DNA of 56,583 bases from Ophioceras dolichostomum (Eukaryota > Ascomycota > Sordariomycetes > Magnaporthales > Ophioceraceae): positions 1 through 56,583 of the forward strand of contig PYST01000262.1 in NCBI GenBank assembly GCA_003049485.1, written 5' to 3'. Position numbers and translations under genes: made by a program. This document shows, piece after piece, positions 12,599 through 23,275 of the stretch. Positions within the stretch are counted from its first letter, which is position 1. Every line of letters starts with the position of its first letter. The notes under the pieces were generated by a model. The model was not told the origin of the DNA and did not search any database. It was given only the letters and a program-made list of their open reading frames with translations.

Positions 12599-13654
12599 AT
12601 GGAGATGGATTCTGAGCAGTCGGCCCCGATTGTCTCTGCCATGAGCCTTGGTCGTCGCATGAAGTGCGACCACATCTACAAGATCCCAGCGGAGATCCGC
12701 ACCAAGATCTTTCGCTTCGCCGTCAAGGAGGACGAACCGATTCTGATCAGCGGCGAGGTCGGAATCCCCGCCTTGGCCGTCCTGAGAACCTGCAGGACCT
12801 TCCGCAAGGAGGCCACTATCTGTTACTACCAGGAAAACACTTTCCTCCTCGCCGACCCCGAGTCGGCTCTGATCTGGATGTCCCGCATCGAGGACTACCA
12901 CCGCCACATCCACCACCTCCACCTCGAGGCGGACATCTCTCCCCTCGAGCAGTCGCTCTGGGGCAAGCTCGGCATCACGGCCGGCGGCTTCGACGGCCAG
13001 TGGAAGGCCCTCGTCGAGATGGCCGCCGCGAGCTTCAAGAACTTGGAGGACCTCAGCCTCGTGGTCGTCGCTCACCACCTCCAGGCCCTCCATGGACCTG
13101 ACGCCGAGCCCCGCCAGCACCGCTACGCCGATCTGGCTCCCATCCTCGAGGGCTACCACACAGGCCAGGCCAGCGGCCACCCTCTCCTAAGCCTCAAGAC
13201 TAGCTGCCCCAAATTCGAGTCGCTCCAGCTGATCACCCCCTTCGACATCGATTGGGCTCCCGTCTACCTCTCTACCATGAACCTGGTCGAGAAGGGCGTC
13301 GACAAGAAGAACCAGATCATCTATGGTCTGGCCGATCCTCCTCCTCCTCCGGAGCCCGTGGTGATCTCGTCCGACGAGGAGGACGATGAATCTGACTCTG
13401 ACGAGGATGAGTCTGATGAGGATGAGACTGACGACGAGGAGGATGATGAGGGCAACGAGGGCGGTGAAGTCGACGAGGACAACGGGTCCGATGACGACCA
13501 CGAGTCCAATCTCCTTCATGAGTCCGACGAAGAACACTAGTCCAACGAGGGTGAGGGAGAGGACATGGCTCAGTACGACAACGACCAGGACGTCATCATT
13601 CCGGGCCTCTACCTCTACGACATGCCCGCAGACCCGAACTCCTTCTACTGGTAA
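12599..13654 (+). CDS. 2EXR/F-box-like acidic protein with an in-frame TAG
   Basis: Function unknown. The N-terminal part resembles the fungal 2EXR (F-box-like) domain: IPAEIRTKIFRFAV near residues 28-41, then VLRTCRTFRKEA and a YYQENTF segment. The C-terminal quarter is a strongly acidic Asp/Glu/Ser tract with PPPPP just before it. The annotated frame from ATG 12599 ends at TAG 13538-13540 (313 aa). The same frame then continues for 37 sense codons with the same acidic composition and codon use to TAA 13652-13654, ending in YDMPADPNSFYW. I therefore include the extension in the span. Options are readthrough, UAG-to-UGG editing, a weak GTCGAC-donor intron ending exactly at TAG (13469-13540, phase 0), or a recent nonsense mutation. 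A GTAAGA sits on the second stop and could be a donor. Confidence 0.7.
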
Positions 13655-15003
13655 GAAGAACTCGAGCGGGAATGGCCTGCTTCGACCACCTTCGGCATCG
13701 ACAGGGTTTCACTGCGGTCCTCAAAGGGGCCATCTCCCATGCCTTGGTACCGACCTCACCATGGCCTCTCTCGTTGAGGTTGGCTCCTCTGGCGACGTTG
13801 GCCAGCCCGCTGGAAGACGCCAGGGTTGACGAGCCGATTGTACACGTACCATATGGTGTCTTCATCGATATTCTTCTCCTTAGGCACAAGGTACGACTTG
13901 TTCAACTTGCACCATCGCAGTGGACTATACTTCGCCTTCAACTGGACTACATGCTAACTACAGATTGGCCCATTCGATCAGACGCTCCGCCTTCTTTTTT
14001 CATCATCCTTCGCCGTGGTTTACGCAGTAACCCCTTCTCGATGAGCATGCTCAGCAGCTAGCCCTTTTCAGCATTGATATTCCCCCATGGTCATTCGACT
14101 GCTTTGTTTTTCTCTTTAGATGGTTTCCTGCGTCCGATTAGCCACCGCCCATCGAGCAAGCTCAGCAAGGCCGTTTTTACATTCCCCAGCCCACTTCCCC
14201 TTTGCGATTCCCCCCCCTCATGGATTCTCTTCGTGTCCTCGCTCGCCTTCATCTTTGTAGACTATCTTCACATCGGTATCTACCTAGATCACCAGACCAC
14301 CAGCACCCGAAACGGAGCTTAGGATTTGGGGAATGGAAAGGCATATTTCGGAACATGGTAATAAGGGTCAGGCCTACTACCATCGTCATTGATCTGCGGC
14401 CTTGTCCTGCATGGATTTGGCGGTTTAGAGCTCATCTCTCTTTTAGATATGGCGTTGGAGGAGTAGCTATAGACCGGATACGAGATATGATCAAAATACC
14501 CACCTACTTGCGGTATGCATTGTTGAGTCCAGTCTGTGCTGGTCCATAGTGAGCTTGGAGACTGATGCTTAAAGACAACCGAAGGTTCCAGAGATGGAAC
14601 TCCAAAGGTCTGTCCAACGTCCCTGAACTCTCCTTGCTGCCACCGCTGTGAAACTAAGAGCCAGAGCAATATTGTGCATCCAGTGACTCCCACAAATGAA
14701 TTTTTCAAGCACTTTTAGAGACGCCATTGACAAAAAGTGGTAGGTCGTCAAGAGAAGGCGTGCTGGGGTACAAATAGATAGGGAAAGAGACAGAGATGAG
14801 ATAAGATAAGATTTCGAAGATTCGGAGGAACATTTGCCCAGAGCCGACCCACCAATCGAGTGCGGGCCCTCCATCCCACAAACATTTTCGACTCCGCACC
14901 AAAAATTGCGAAATACTATTTCATTCTTTTGCTCAGCGACGAGTTCGACAACGACAGCCCCTTCATCTCGACACCAACCGACTGTCCATCATCAACAGCA
15001 GAG
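13655..15003. other. Intergenic region with exon-like fragments
   Basis: The last part (about 14850-15003) is the leader of the eL36 gene. Between 13790 and 13955 the minus strand has a protein-like open stretch (for example the segment reading YLVPKEKNIDEDTIWYVYNR), which I could not join into a gene model. The plus strand is also open from about 13672 to 14061. Neither is called as a gene. Confidence 0.4.
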
Positions 15004-15906
15004 ATGGCTCCCACCAAGGACACGCCCCGTTCCGGGCTCACTATCGTAAGTCCCATTCCTCATGCGCAAAATCTGCATCGCCAATTGCATACAGGCGACC
15101 GCCAGATTCGCATCGGTCGCGCCACAGACAGACCCTTTCTTTCCTTGGCCGGACTCTCTTGAAAGCAGCCAAACCGCTAACACGATGCCTTTTTTTTCTT
15201 CGCGCAACAGGGTCTCAACCGCGGCCACGTAAGTCAAGTCGGATGATCTCACCTCGTGGAGGATCTCTGCAAACAATTGCTGCTTCTGCTGCTTCAAGGA
15301 GCAAAGAGCAGGAACTTGCTTTGCAGGTGATGGACATCGACTGATGATAAATCTTCCCGATCGCGATGCGATACAGAAAACCACCCCTCGCGTCATCAAG
15401 CCCCGCGTTAGCCGGACGAAGGGTCACCTGAGCAAGCGTACCGCTTTCGTGCGCGAGCTTGTTAAGGAGGTCGCTGGGTATGTCGCACTGCCCGATCCGA
15501 TCCCTCGCTCCCCGTCGCAGGCAGGACCTGCTTCCAAGACTCCTGCCATGTCTGTAGTTGGAAAAGCTTGACTCGACTGACCTGTTTTGAATCTCTTTAG
15601 TCTTGCCCCGTACGAGCGCCGTGTTATCGAGCTGCTGAGGAACGGCAAGGACAAGCGTGCCCGCAAGCTGGCCAAGAAGCGGGTATGTTGCTGCCACGTC
15701 CATCCCCACTTGCGCGCGCGCGCCCTTCTTCCGTATTTCCCAGGCTCTCTTCTCTAGCTAGAAGAAGTTTTTCTCTGTCGTTTTGCCACCCGGTAGCTAA
15801 CATTGTGTCTTCATCTGTTATCCAGCTCGGCACCTTCGGCCGCGCCAAGGCCAAGGTCGACCAGCTCCAGGGCGTCATCGCCGAGGCCCGTCGTGCCGGT
15901 CACTAA
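15004..15906 (+). CDS. 60S ribosomal protein eL36 (L36)
   Basis: Structural protein of the large cytosolic ribosomal subunit. Five exons: 15004-15045, 15211-15228, 15377-15477, 15601-15682 and 15826-15906, all with GT..AG introns (165, 148, 123 and 143 bases) and continuous phase, giving about 107 aa. The protein begins MAPTKDTPRSGLTI, then GLNRGH from an 18-base micro-exon, and carries the conserved LAPYERRVIELLRNGKDKRA block and the basic KLAKKRLGTFGRAK block. Length and block order fit fungal eL36. Heavily intron-split short 5' exons are usual for ribosomal protein genes in filamentous ascomycetes. Confidence 0.96.
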
Positions 15907-16588
15907 GATGCACGAAAAAAGGTGCTGAGGGAATCGTGGACAGGCGTACAGAAAATGACAGTTAGACGAGTTCAATGAGGAATAGCCATTCACATGTGGT
16001 GTTTTTTCTTTCGGCAGCTGTGCAGTTTATCAGGCTCGCTATCTCGGCTACGTTTCCTCTTTTTAAACATATGGCGTATGGCGCAATAGGGGGGGATAGG
16101 AAGAATCGAATCGTCTTCTTTTCTGTTCTGAACCTAACCAGCGTCCGCCAAGTGCATTCTTTTGCTTTGCGTCTTTAAGCGCCGCCCCTACTGGCATCCA
16201 GCGACTATGTTGGCTTCGCTTCGCCTCAGGATCTCGCCGTTCCTCCTAGCGGGTGTATCTGCGGTGAACCGCGCCCTCCTCAATGAAATGCAATCCCCCG
16301 CCGTGACTACATTCCCGTTCGTCAAGCCGGCAGCGGGTCCGTATGGAGGGGCAAGCCGGCAAGCCTCGACCCACCCCGCTCCGACCCCTCCTCTGTCGCC
16401 GGGACCGTAACCTCGGCCCTAAGAAATGTGTGTGCCCCCCCTCCAGACGAAAAGTATCCGGGCAAACTCTACGTCGATATGGCACCAAACCCTCCCCTAA
16501 AAATCCGATCGTCACTCGGTATCTGCCGGTCCCGCTCTTTTCTATATATTAGTAGTCCCTCGGACAGCCGCAACGTCGTCCCAATGCC
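15907..16588. other. Intergenic region upstream of carrier gene
   Basis: It contains the eL36 3' end and the carrier promoter. A TATATATTA box-like sequence lies near 16543-16551, about 40 bases upstream of the carrier ATG. No gene was seen. Confidence 0.5.
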
Positions 16589-18019
16589 ATGTCCGCCGAT
16601 TTCTGGGCCGGGTATATCAGCGGCGCGGCCGGCATCCTGATCGGCAACCCGCTGGACCTGGTAAAAGTCCGGCTCCAAGCCACAGGCGCCACCACCACCA
16701 GCCGTGCTGCTGCTCTTGCCGTCCCTGACACGGCATCATCTGTTGTGTCACCACCACCTGGCGCGGGGCCGCAAGCTGGTAGTACTGCTGCTGTTGCTAC
16801 CCCGCCACAAACACAAACTTCTCGTGCAGCAGCACCAGCATCAACATCAACAGCAACACCAGCAACAGCATCTCAGCCGTTCGCGCGCCTCAGGGCCCTC
16901 GCAACCGGCACAGCAGCGCCGGTGCTCGGCTACGGCGCGCTGAACGCCCTGCTGTTCGTCTCGTACAACCGCACCGAGACGCTGCTCAACTCTGTCCTCC
17001 TCAACAATGGCGGCAATGGACCACCCGGCCCCGGGGGATCCTCTTCTTCGCTTCCTCTCCCTCCACAGGGCTCGAACCTGTGGACGACCTGGCTCGCGGG
17101 CGCGGCGGGCGGGCTCGCCACGTGGGTGGTGTCCACGCCGACGGAGCTGGTGAAGTGCCGCGCGCAGCTCTCCTCTCGTCATTCTTCTTCTTCCCTTTCC
17201 CCTTCCGCTTCCGCTTCTGCTTCTGGGTTGTCGTCCTGGGCCGTCGCGAAGCAGATTTGGCGCTCCGGAGGGGTGCGCGGTTTTTACTTCGGCGGCGCGG
17301 TGACGGCGCTGAGGGATAGTGTGGGGTACGGGTTTTATTTCTGGTCGTACGAGCTGTGCTCGCGGTGGATGGAGGCGCAGTCACTACAGCGGCAGGGCCA
17401 TGGCCGCGGGGAATCATCATCGTCATCGTCGTCGTCGCTGATGGCGCTGGTCGTGTCTAGCGAGGCGGCTAGGGTGCTGCTGTGCGGTGGCGTCGCGGGC
17501 GTGGTGACGTGGGCGAGCATATTCCCGCTTGATACGATCAAGACGAGGATGCAGGCGCAGCCGCCTCCACCGGCTGACAATATGGGCTGGGAGGGGAGAA
17601 GGGCAAAAGCTGGGTCGGCGGAGAGGAGGCCGTTGTTGCCCTCTTCTTCTTCTTCAACAATACCCACATTGTCCGCATCGTCGCCGTCCGCTTCAGCAGC
17701 CGCCGGAATCGCAACAGCAGCTGGCAGCAGCAGCAGCAGTCAAGCAGGCTTGCGTTATGTCGAAGAGGGAGAAGCCGCCGCCGGGACGAAGAGTAAAGGA
17801 GGCGGACAACGAAGGCTAGGAGCGATCGAGATCGCGCGCGAGGCGTACCGGGAGGGAGGCATCCGCGTATTCTTCCGTGGACTGACCGTCTGCAGCATCA
17901 GGGCCTTTATCGTCAACGCTGCCCAGTGGGCTGCCTATGAGTGGATTATGCGTGAGCTGGGTCAGGGGCGCGAGCAACGCTCCTCGTTCTCGTCGGCAGC
18001 GGCTATAGAGCTTATCTAG
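16589..18019 (+). CDS. Mitochondrial carrier (SLC25 family) with low-complexity insertions
   Basis: Predicted inner mitochondrial membrane solute carrier; substrate not assignable. Three tandem repeats each show the family signature P-x-[DE]-x-x-[KR]: PLDLVK near residue 21, PTELVK near residue 184 and PLDTIK near residue 312. The protein is 476 aa against about 300 for typical carriers; the excess lies in Thr/Ala/Gln-rich and Ser-rich insertions after repeat one (about residues 35-100) and after the third signature (about 325-415), plus short Ser runs. Single exon. An ATG five bases upstream (16584), out of frame, opens a short overlapping uORF ending at 16640, so start selection could be leaky. 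Neighbours give no substrate hint. Confidence 0.88.
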   Translation: MSADFWAGYISGAAGILIGNPLDLVKVRLQATGATTTSRAAALAVPDTASSVVSPPPGAGPQAGSTAAVATPPQTQTSRAAAPASTSTATPATASQPFARLRALATGTAAPVLGYGALNALLFVSYNRTETLLNSVLLNNGGNGPPGPGGSSSSLPLPPQGSNLWTTWLAGAAGGLATWVVSTPTELVKCRAQLSSRHSSSSLSPSASASASGLSSWAVAKQIWRSGGVRGFYFGGAVTALRDSVGYGFYFWSYELCSRWMEAQSLQRQGHGRGESSSSSSSSLMALVVSSEAARVLLCGGVAGVVTWASIFPLDTIKTRMQAQPPPPADNMGWEGRRAKAGSAERRPLLPSSSSSTIPTLSASSPSASAAAGIATAAGSSSSSQAGLRYVEEGEAAAGTKSKGGGQRRLGAIEIAREAYREGGIRVFFRGLTVCSIRAFIVNAAQWAAYEWIMRELGQGREQRSSFSSAAAIELI

Positions 18020-20129
18020 GAATTTGGGTTTGTAGTCTTGGTTCGACTAGATATATCACCACTACTCACTACTACTTACGGGGGTATTTGGGTAAAAATA
18101 GACTCTTTCTTAACGATGTGTCGTTGCTTTGCTCTTTACTAGAAGGTACCAGTGATGCATCGCAGTGCATCATCGCCCTGCCGTCGAAGTACTGGTGTGC
18201 TTCGACTAGGCTGTGCTTGAGTAGGAAAAAACATCTTCTTCCCTGTGCTAGAAGTCAAACCTTTTCGTTGTGGTATACTTGTCGCGGTAGTATCTTTGTG
18301 AATACTCTTCAACTCAGAAACGATCAGACGAGGGTTTAGATGGCACACGAGGTTTCTTCTCCAGAGGTGAGTCCGGCATCTCTATTACCATGTCTTGAAC
18401 TGCTGCAAGAGGAGTTGGGTATACCGTCTACCGTTTACAGTGCGCCGTCCAGAAGATCTGGAATGATGACTATGAGGATACCCATTCCGGTCCTCGACTA
18501 GGACACGAAGAAAAAAAAACCCTCTTGAAAACCCCTTGAAAACACAGACGGAACAAAGTAGCCTAGCTAACCCATTACCTAACCGACCAACCAGGCCATG
18601 TAGGTGAGTGAGCAGAGCGCCTTTGTACTGTCTGTCCATAAGGCCTCTCCCCCAAGCGATTCGCCTATCCCCTGAGCTTTTCAATACCCATTCCCGTTCT
18701 TCATGTTGTACCAAGTGCCGACGCTATGCTGAGGGTCGAAGTTTGAGGGGAGAGCTCCAAGATACACACCCGCCGAGAAGGAGATATATCCCATACCGTC
18801 GACAAGCAAAGGGCAAGAAGACAAAGTGATGAGGTATGGAAAGTTGAGGAGATAATAGACTGAAGGCAGGGTATGAGACAAAAAAGGGGAATGTAGAAGA
18901 GGGAGAGGTAGAAGGAAGAAAGGAATATGCAATGTCGGCTCAAGAAGAAAAAAAAACCAGATAGATGGCGCCATCCCTCCTGTACTTCAACCTGGCAATG
19001 CTCGAAATCCATAATGCTCGGTAATGAAAAACAAACAGAGCCAAAGTACCAACTGGTGTTGATGAGAGTTTTCGGTTCGGGTACATGGATGAAGAGAACA
19101 GAAAAAAAAAGGTAAGCTCCTGAAGGTTGAACAGTTCCCTCGATAGTATGCCATTTTCGTCCACTGATGCTCCAAGCCTGCTCAAAAAAGCCAGGTCCTA
19201 GAAGAAGTGTAGAGAGGTGATAGAGAGAAAGAACCAACACAAAGCGTTCCATGTATTCCTAAATCCGTCTCCCATCCATCCCGAACAGAAGAGACCTCCC
19301 CTAATCGAGACACACCTGATCGCCGCAAAGCCGCAAGAAAGAGAGATGAACAAACGATACATTCAGGTCGTGAGGTCGTAGGCCACCTTCATCAGATATT
19401 AACAAAGAAAATAGAAACGAAGTATGTGAAAAAAAAGAGGAAGGGGAGAACTTGGAAAAGGGATTGTTTGAATATAACATCAATGTGCAGTGTAGAACAG
19501 ATACCGTGAGAACAAAATCGAAGTACGTGATAAGAAAGAGAAAGGGAAAAAAAGAAGAGAGATAGAAGCAAGGAGATTGCCTTTTTTTTAATCTTCGTTG
19601 CCTGAAGAATCATGCCGTGCTACCATGTAGTAGTCCGTCTTCTGTGCTAGCCGTGCCGTATCTGTTGTGAGGAGTCGTGCTGGGTCCGGAAAGCCCAGAG
19701 GAAGAGGAAGGGAAGAAAGAAATGCACCCAAAGAGGTAAGCCGGTCCGTAGTAGATATGAGGGGAGTACATCGTGAGTGGCGAGTTGCAGTCGGGTGGGT
19801 GAGAGAGGAGCTCGTAGACAGTGCTTCGTCAGACGTCAACATGTCGATCGAGGTGGTGGTGGTGGTGTCCCATCCCGAGCTGATTGAGGCGGGTGAAGGG
19901 TCGAGTGGATTCCGGAATAGTAGTAGAGTCGATCGTCGTAGGATAGGGCAAGGGCAAGTGGCGTCGTTGCTATGAACAGACTGGTTGATGAATCCCGAAA
20001 TGAAAAAGAAGGCCGAGCCGACTTGGAGGCAAACAGCACTGGCGCGGTCCAGTGAAAAGAGATCAAGAAGTGATGCGCTTCGTTGATGAAGATAGCACAT
20101 CATGTCATCGTCCTCGTGTGATGGCTTTT
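18020..20129. other. Convergent intergenic region, 2.1 kb
   Basis: It lies between the convergent carrier and NYN-domain genes. Much of it is A-rich on the plus strand, consistent with long 3' UTRs. The minus-strand frame ending at 18681 finishes with a protein-like stretch but could not be linked to other exons. No gene is called. Confidence 0.45.
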
Positions 20130-21857
20130 TTAGCGCCAGTGAGAGTCGACTAGCTCCTCCACATACCAGTCCAGGGGGATGATCCTGAACCGGCTTCCCC
20201 AGCGAGACGAGGCGGCGAGTTCCTGCCAGGAGGAAGAGATCGTCGCCTTCCACGTAACAAGCTCGACGTTCCAACCCTTGGCTAGGGCTCGCTTGGCCTG
20301 GGCCAAGAACCCCGCAGAAAACTCCGCCTCGGCGGCGTCGCCCGTAGCCAGGACGATGGTGCTCTTCTCGTAGTCAAGAATGCTTTCGCACATCTTGAGG
20401 TGCAGAATCTCGTCTACGGCCTGCTCCCCCTGTCTCAAGAGGGCTGGGTACGACGCCGCCGCCGCAGCCGCGTCCTCGTCCGACGAGTACGAGCTGGAGT
20501 GTCCCTGTCCCTGTCCTTGTCCGTATCCGTAACCGTTTCCGGCACCGGCACGGCCGAAGCGGCGGGGAGCGGGGGACTGGAGCTTCGCGACGCGGTTGAG
20601 AATATTCATCTCATAGCCAAGAAGCTCGGCGTCCAGCATGTAGGCCGGCCAGGAGGTTCGCGCGTGGGCGTCGACAGTGGACCCGGCCACGACGCGCTTG
20701 GCAAAGGCTCGGCCGCGCTCCAGGATGAGCGCCAGGCCCTCGAAAAAAAAGTATGGGGCCATGACTCTCTGGCTAATGGGGATGCCGCGGTTCTTCTTGA
20801 GCTGGTTGTAGAAACCGATGATGATGTTGGACATGTCAACGAAGACGTGGATGCCCTCCGGAGAGACATCTCCGCTGCTCTCTGAGAGAGGCATGTCGTC
20901 GATGCTGGTTTCCAGCAAGAGTCTCGTAGCGATGAGGTTCAGCTTCGCAGGCCTGGATGCAACGTACACCGGGTCGATGGCAACAGGGCTGAAGAGACGC
21001 TTCGGCGCAGGGCTGTAGTCTAGAAAGTTGAGGTACGTCATGTCTGACAGCGGTAGGATGGGGACGGGGCAGAACCACGGAAGGTGCTCCCCGAACAGAC
21101 CGGAAAGGGTGTTGATGCCCGGGAGCCGACTGGCGAGTACGTTGTAGTTGCGCTCCACAATCTTGTTGAAGTGGCGTCCTCGCTCCGGGATGAACAGCTG
21201 GGCAACAGCCAGGGTGTCCGCCGTGCTGAGAGACAATGTCTTCGTCGTCTCCTCGAGGAACTTCGATACAGCCGGCTCATTGGGGGTAGGCACCTTGGTT
21301 GGAGTGGGTGCGTAAGTTGGAACGAAAGACGTCTCCTCCGCACACACCGTAGACGGCGTAGATGTGGACGTGGCAGTGTCGTCCGGGCTAGGCGAGAACA
21401 AGAAGTCGCTCTGGCTGTTCACAGTGGGAGAGATCTCGGTGGGAGCACCCCAGATGGCGAATCCGATAGTGTCAAGGAAGCCAAGAGGGAAAAGCTGCGG
21501 ACGGTTCGGTGTAACCTCTTCGACGGCGTCATCAGATTGCTCATCCGAATCGGAATCTGAGTCCTCGGCGGCGGCTTGACCATCACGGAATTGATTATGC
21601 TCTCCCGGATGGGGTCCGGCATGATCTGGAGTCTCAGGCTCATGACCCTTCAGACCAGCATCCAAGGCGAAGTCATTGTCGAGAGAAGCATACAGGGCTT
21701 CTTGGGCCATGGAACTGGCGTGATGATGATCTGAGGCCATGCCATGATCAACCGACTTGGGGCCAAACAAGGCTCTGAGAATGGGCGAGAGCCTGCCCAG
21801 CTTGGGAGAAGGGCATGGTGAGGCGGGCGCGGCCTCTGGGCCTTCAAGAGCGCCCAT
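20130..21857 (-). CDS. NYN (PIN-like) domain protein
   Basis: Likely a nuclease-fold or RNA-metabolism protein of unknown specificity, 575 aa, single exon. The first half is low-complexity, with an acidic DSDSDSDEQSDD tract near residues 98-110. The second half has the NYN hallmarks: a beta-strand ending in an Asp, VFVDMSNIIIGFY (Asp at about residue 341), then LATGDAAEAEF with a second acidic site (Asp at about 507) and a GWNVELVTW strand. These acidic residues are where PIN-like nucleases bind metal, so activity is plausible but inferred. The start at 21857 (MGALEGPEAAP) is the first Met of the open frame. The C-terminus ends WYVEELVDSHWR. Confidence 0.82.
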   Translation of the reverse strand: MGALEGPEAAPASPCPSPKLGRLSPILRALFGPKSVDHGMASDHHHASSMAQEALYASLDNDFALDAGLKGHEPETPDHAGPHPGEHNQFRDGQAAAEDSDSDSDEQSDDAVEEVTPNRPQLFPLGFLDTIGFAIWGAPTEISPTVNSQSDFLFSPSPDDTATSTSTPSTVCAEETSFVPTYAPTPTKVPTPNEPAVSKFLEETTKTLSLSTADTLAVAQLFIPERGRHFNKIVERNYNVLASRLPGINTLSGLFGEHLPWFCPVPILPLSDMTYLNFLDYSPAPKRLFSPVAIDPVYVASRPAKLNLIATRLLLETSIDDMPLSESSGDVSPEGIHVFVDMSNIIIGFYNQLKKNRGIPISQRVMAPYFFFEGLALILERGRAFAKRVVAGSTVDAHARTSWPAYMLDAELLGYEMNILNRVAKLQSPAPRRFGRAGAGNGYGYGQGQGQGHSSSYSSDEDAAAAAASYPALLRQGEQAVDEILHLKMCESILDYEKSTIVLATGDAAEAEFSAGFLAQAKRALAKGWNVELVTWKATISSSWQELAASSRWGSRFRIIPLDWYVEELVDSHWR

Positions 21858-23275
21858 ATTGTCAGGACTAGAGTAGAGGAGGAGTCGGGTCGCCGGACGA
21901 GCCGCGTGGTGTCATTTCAAGGGCGGGAAGAGGACAACAACGAGATGTTGAGGAGCAGTGGGTGCAAGATATACAACCAGCGCCGGGTACAAAGAGGAGC
22001 GAGCCGAGGCGGTTTGACTGTGGCAACAAGGCTCAGAGGTGAGAGGCGGAGAGGTTGAAATCAAAAATCAAAAGAGAATCGGAGATAGGTACGAGATACG
22101 AAAAGTATGTCTAGCGGTGAGGTTGAAGACGAAACAGAGACAGAAAGACAAAAAAGATCGTTCTCGAAGGAAAGATGTCGGTTTGATTTGAAACAAGAAG
22201 TAGAAACAAAAACGGAAGGAAAGAAGGTGGTCGACGATCTCAAAAAGCAGAGCAAGTAGGTTCCAAACTACTGAAAGGCCACCCTATTCATCGCACATCT
22301 AAAACAGAAATGGACAAAGCAAACCGTTGCGATCTTGAGGTGGGTTGGAATTGAGCGGGGAGTGGGATGTGAGGCTGATGGGTGGGACATCACTGTGGTC
22401 CACGGCGAGTGACGAAGCGGGAAATGTGGGGTAAGCTCTGGAGCCAAAATCCCGGGCTCGTGATTGGTCACAAGACCCCTCCAAAATTCCCCGAACCGCC
22501 GCGAACCACCAAGCTTGTGTTTGCCACCCAGAGCTATGACAGACGGATGGACTTTGAAATCGACTCATCAGATGGAAGGCCAGGGGCAAATGGGAAGAAA
22601 GTTGACAAACCCTAGAGGGAGAGATCGGAAGTCAATGCATTTTGATTTTAAGTGTGGTTTTGTAAACCATCAACTTTCCAGATACAGTTCCCTGGGACGA
22701 AAAATAATCAAACGGGAACGCCGGACGAGCCGTGGTAAATCACGGCCCTGATCCGACGGACCGCCAGGTCCAGGCCCAAGCAAAGACGCAAACCGCAACG
22801 CAACGCCTTTTCCATTGTTCCACCAGTGATCGCCGGTCTTAGTGTATTACAGGGAGGGACCCAGGTGCCAAATAAAATTACCTAGGACCTGCTGTACCAA
22901 GGTAATCGAGAAAGCTACCTCCTAACAGGTAGGTAGGCACTTTACAACGCGACCTGATACTCCGACAAACATAAACGAAACCACAACCCAGGGAAACAGC
23001 TAAACTCTAGCAGCTAAACTCTCTCTTCTCCACGAGAATTACACATGAGAATCGAGGGTCAAGCCTCCAACAGTAGACCCCTCAGGAGCCTCCTTTGAAA
23101 GGTAGGCCCAAATCCCCTCCTAAGAACGTTCAGGCAGGTTATTGTGAGAGAAAAAAAACTTTGCCACATTACGAGAGGGCGAAAAGCAAAAGGGGCAAAA
23201 GAAAAGGGGAAACAAGGACGAGAGCATGCCATGCCATGCTATGCCACACCAGACCAGGCCAGGCCAGACCAGGCC
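21858..23275. other. Intergenic region, 1.4 kb
   Basis: It holds the 5' region of the NYN-domain gene and the 3' region of the RSC1-like gene. Near 22860-22940 there are several CCTAGG/TACCT/AGGTAGGT motifs. No coding signal is supported. Confidence 0.5.

Noticed and set aside
15229..15376. Possible C/D snoRNA in eL36 intron 2 (GGATGATC, then CTGATG)
   Set aside because: The C box is imperfect, no terminal stem was seen, and the spacing is not convincing.
18701..19252. 183-codon minus-strand hydrophobic frame
   Set aside because: Phe/Leu/Ser-rich translation of a T-rich 3' UTR; no domain.
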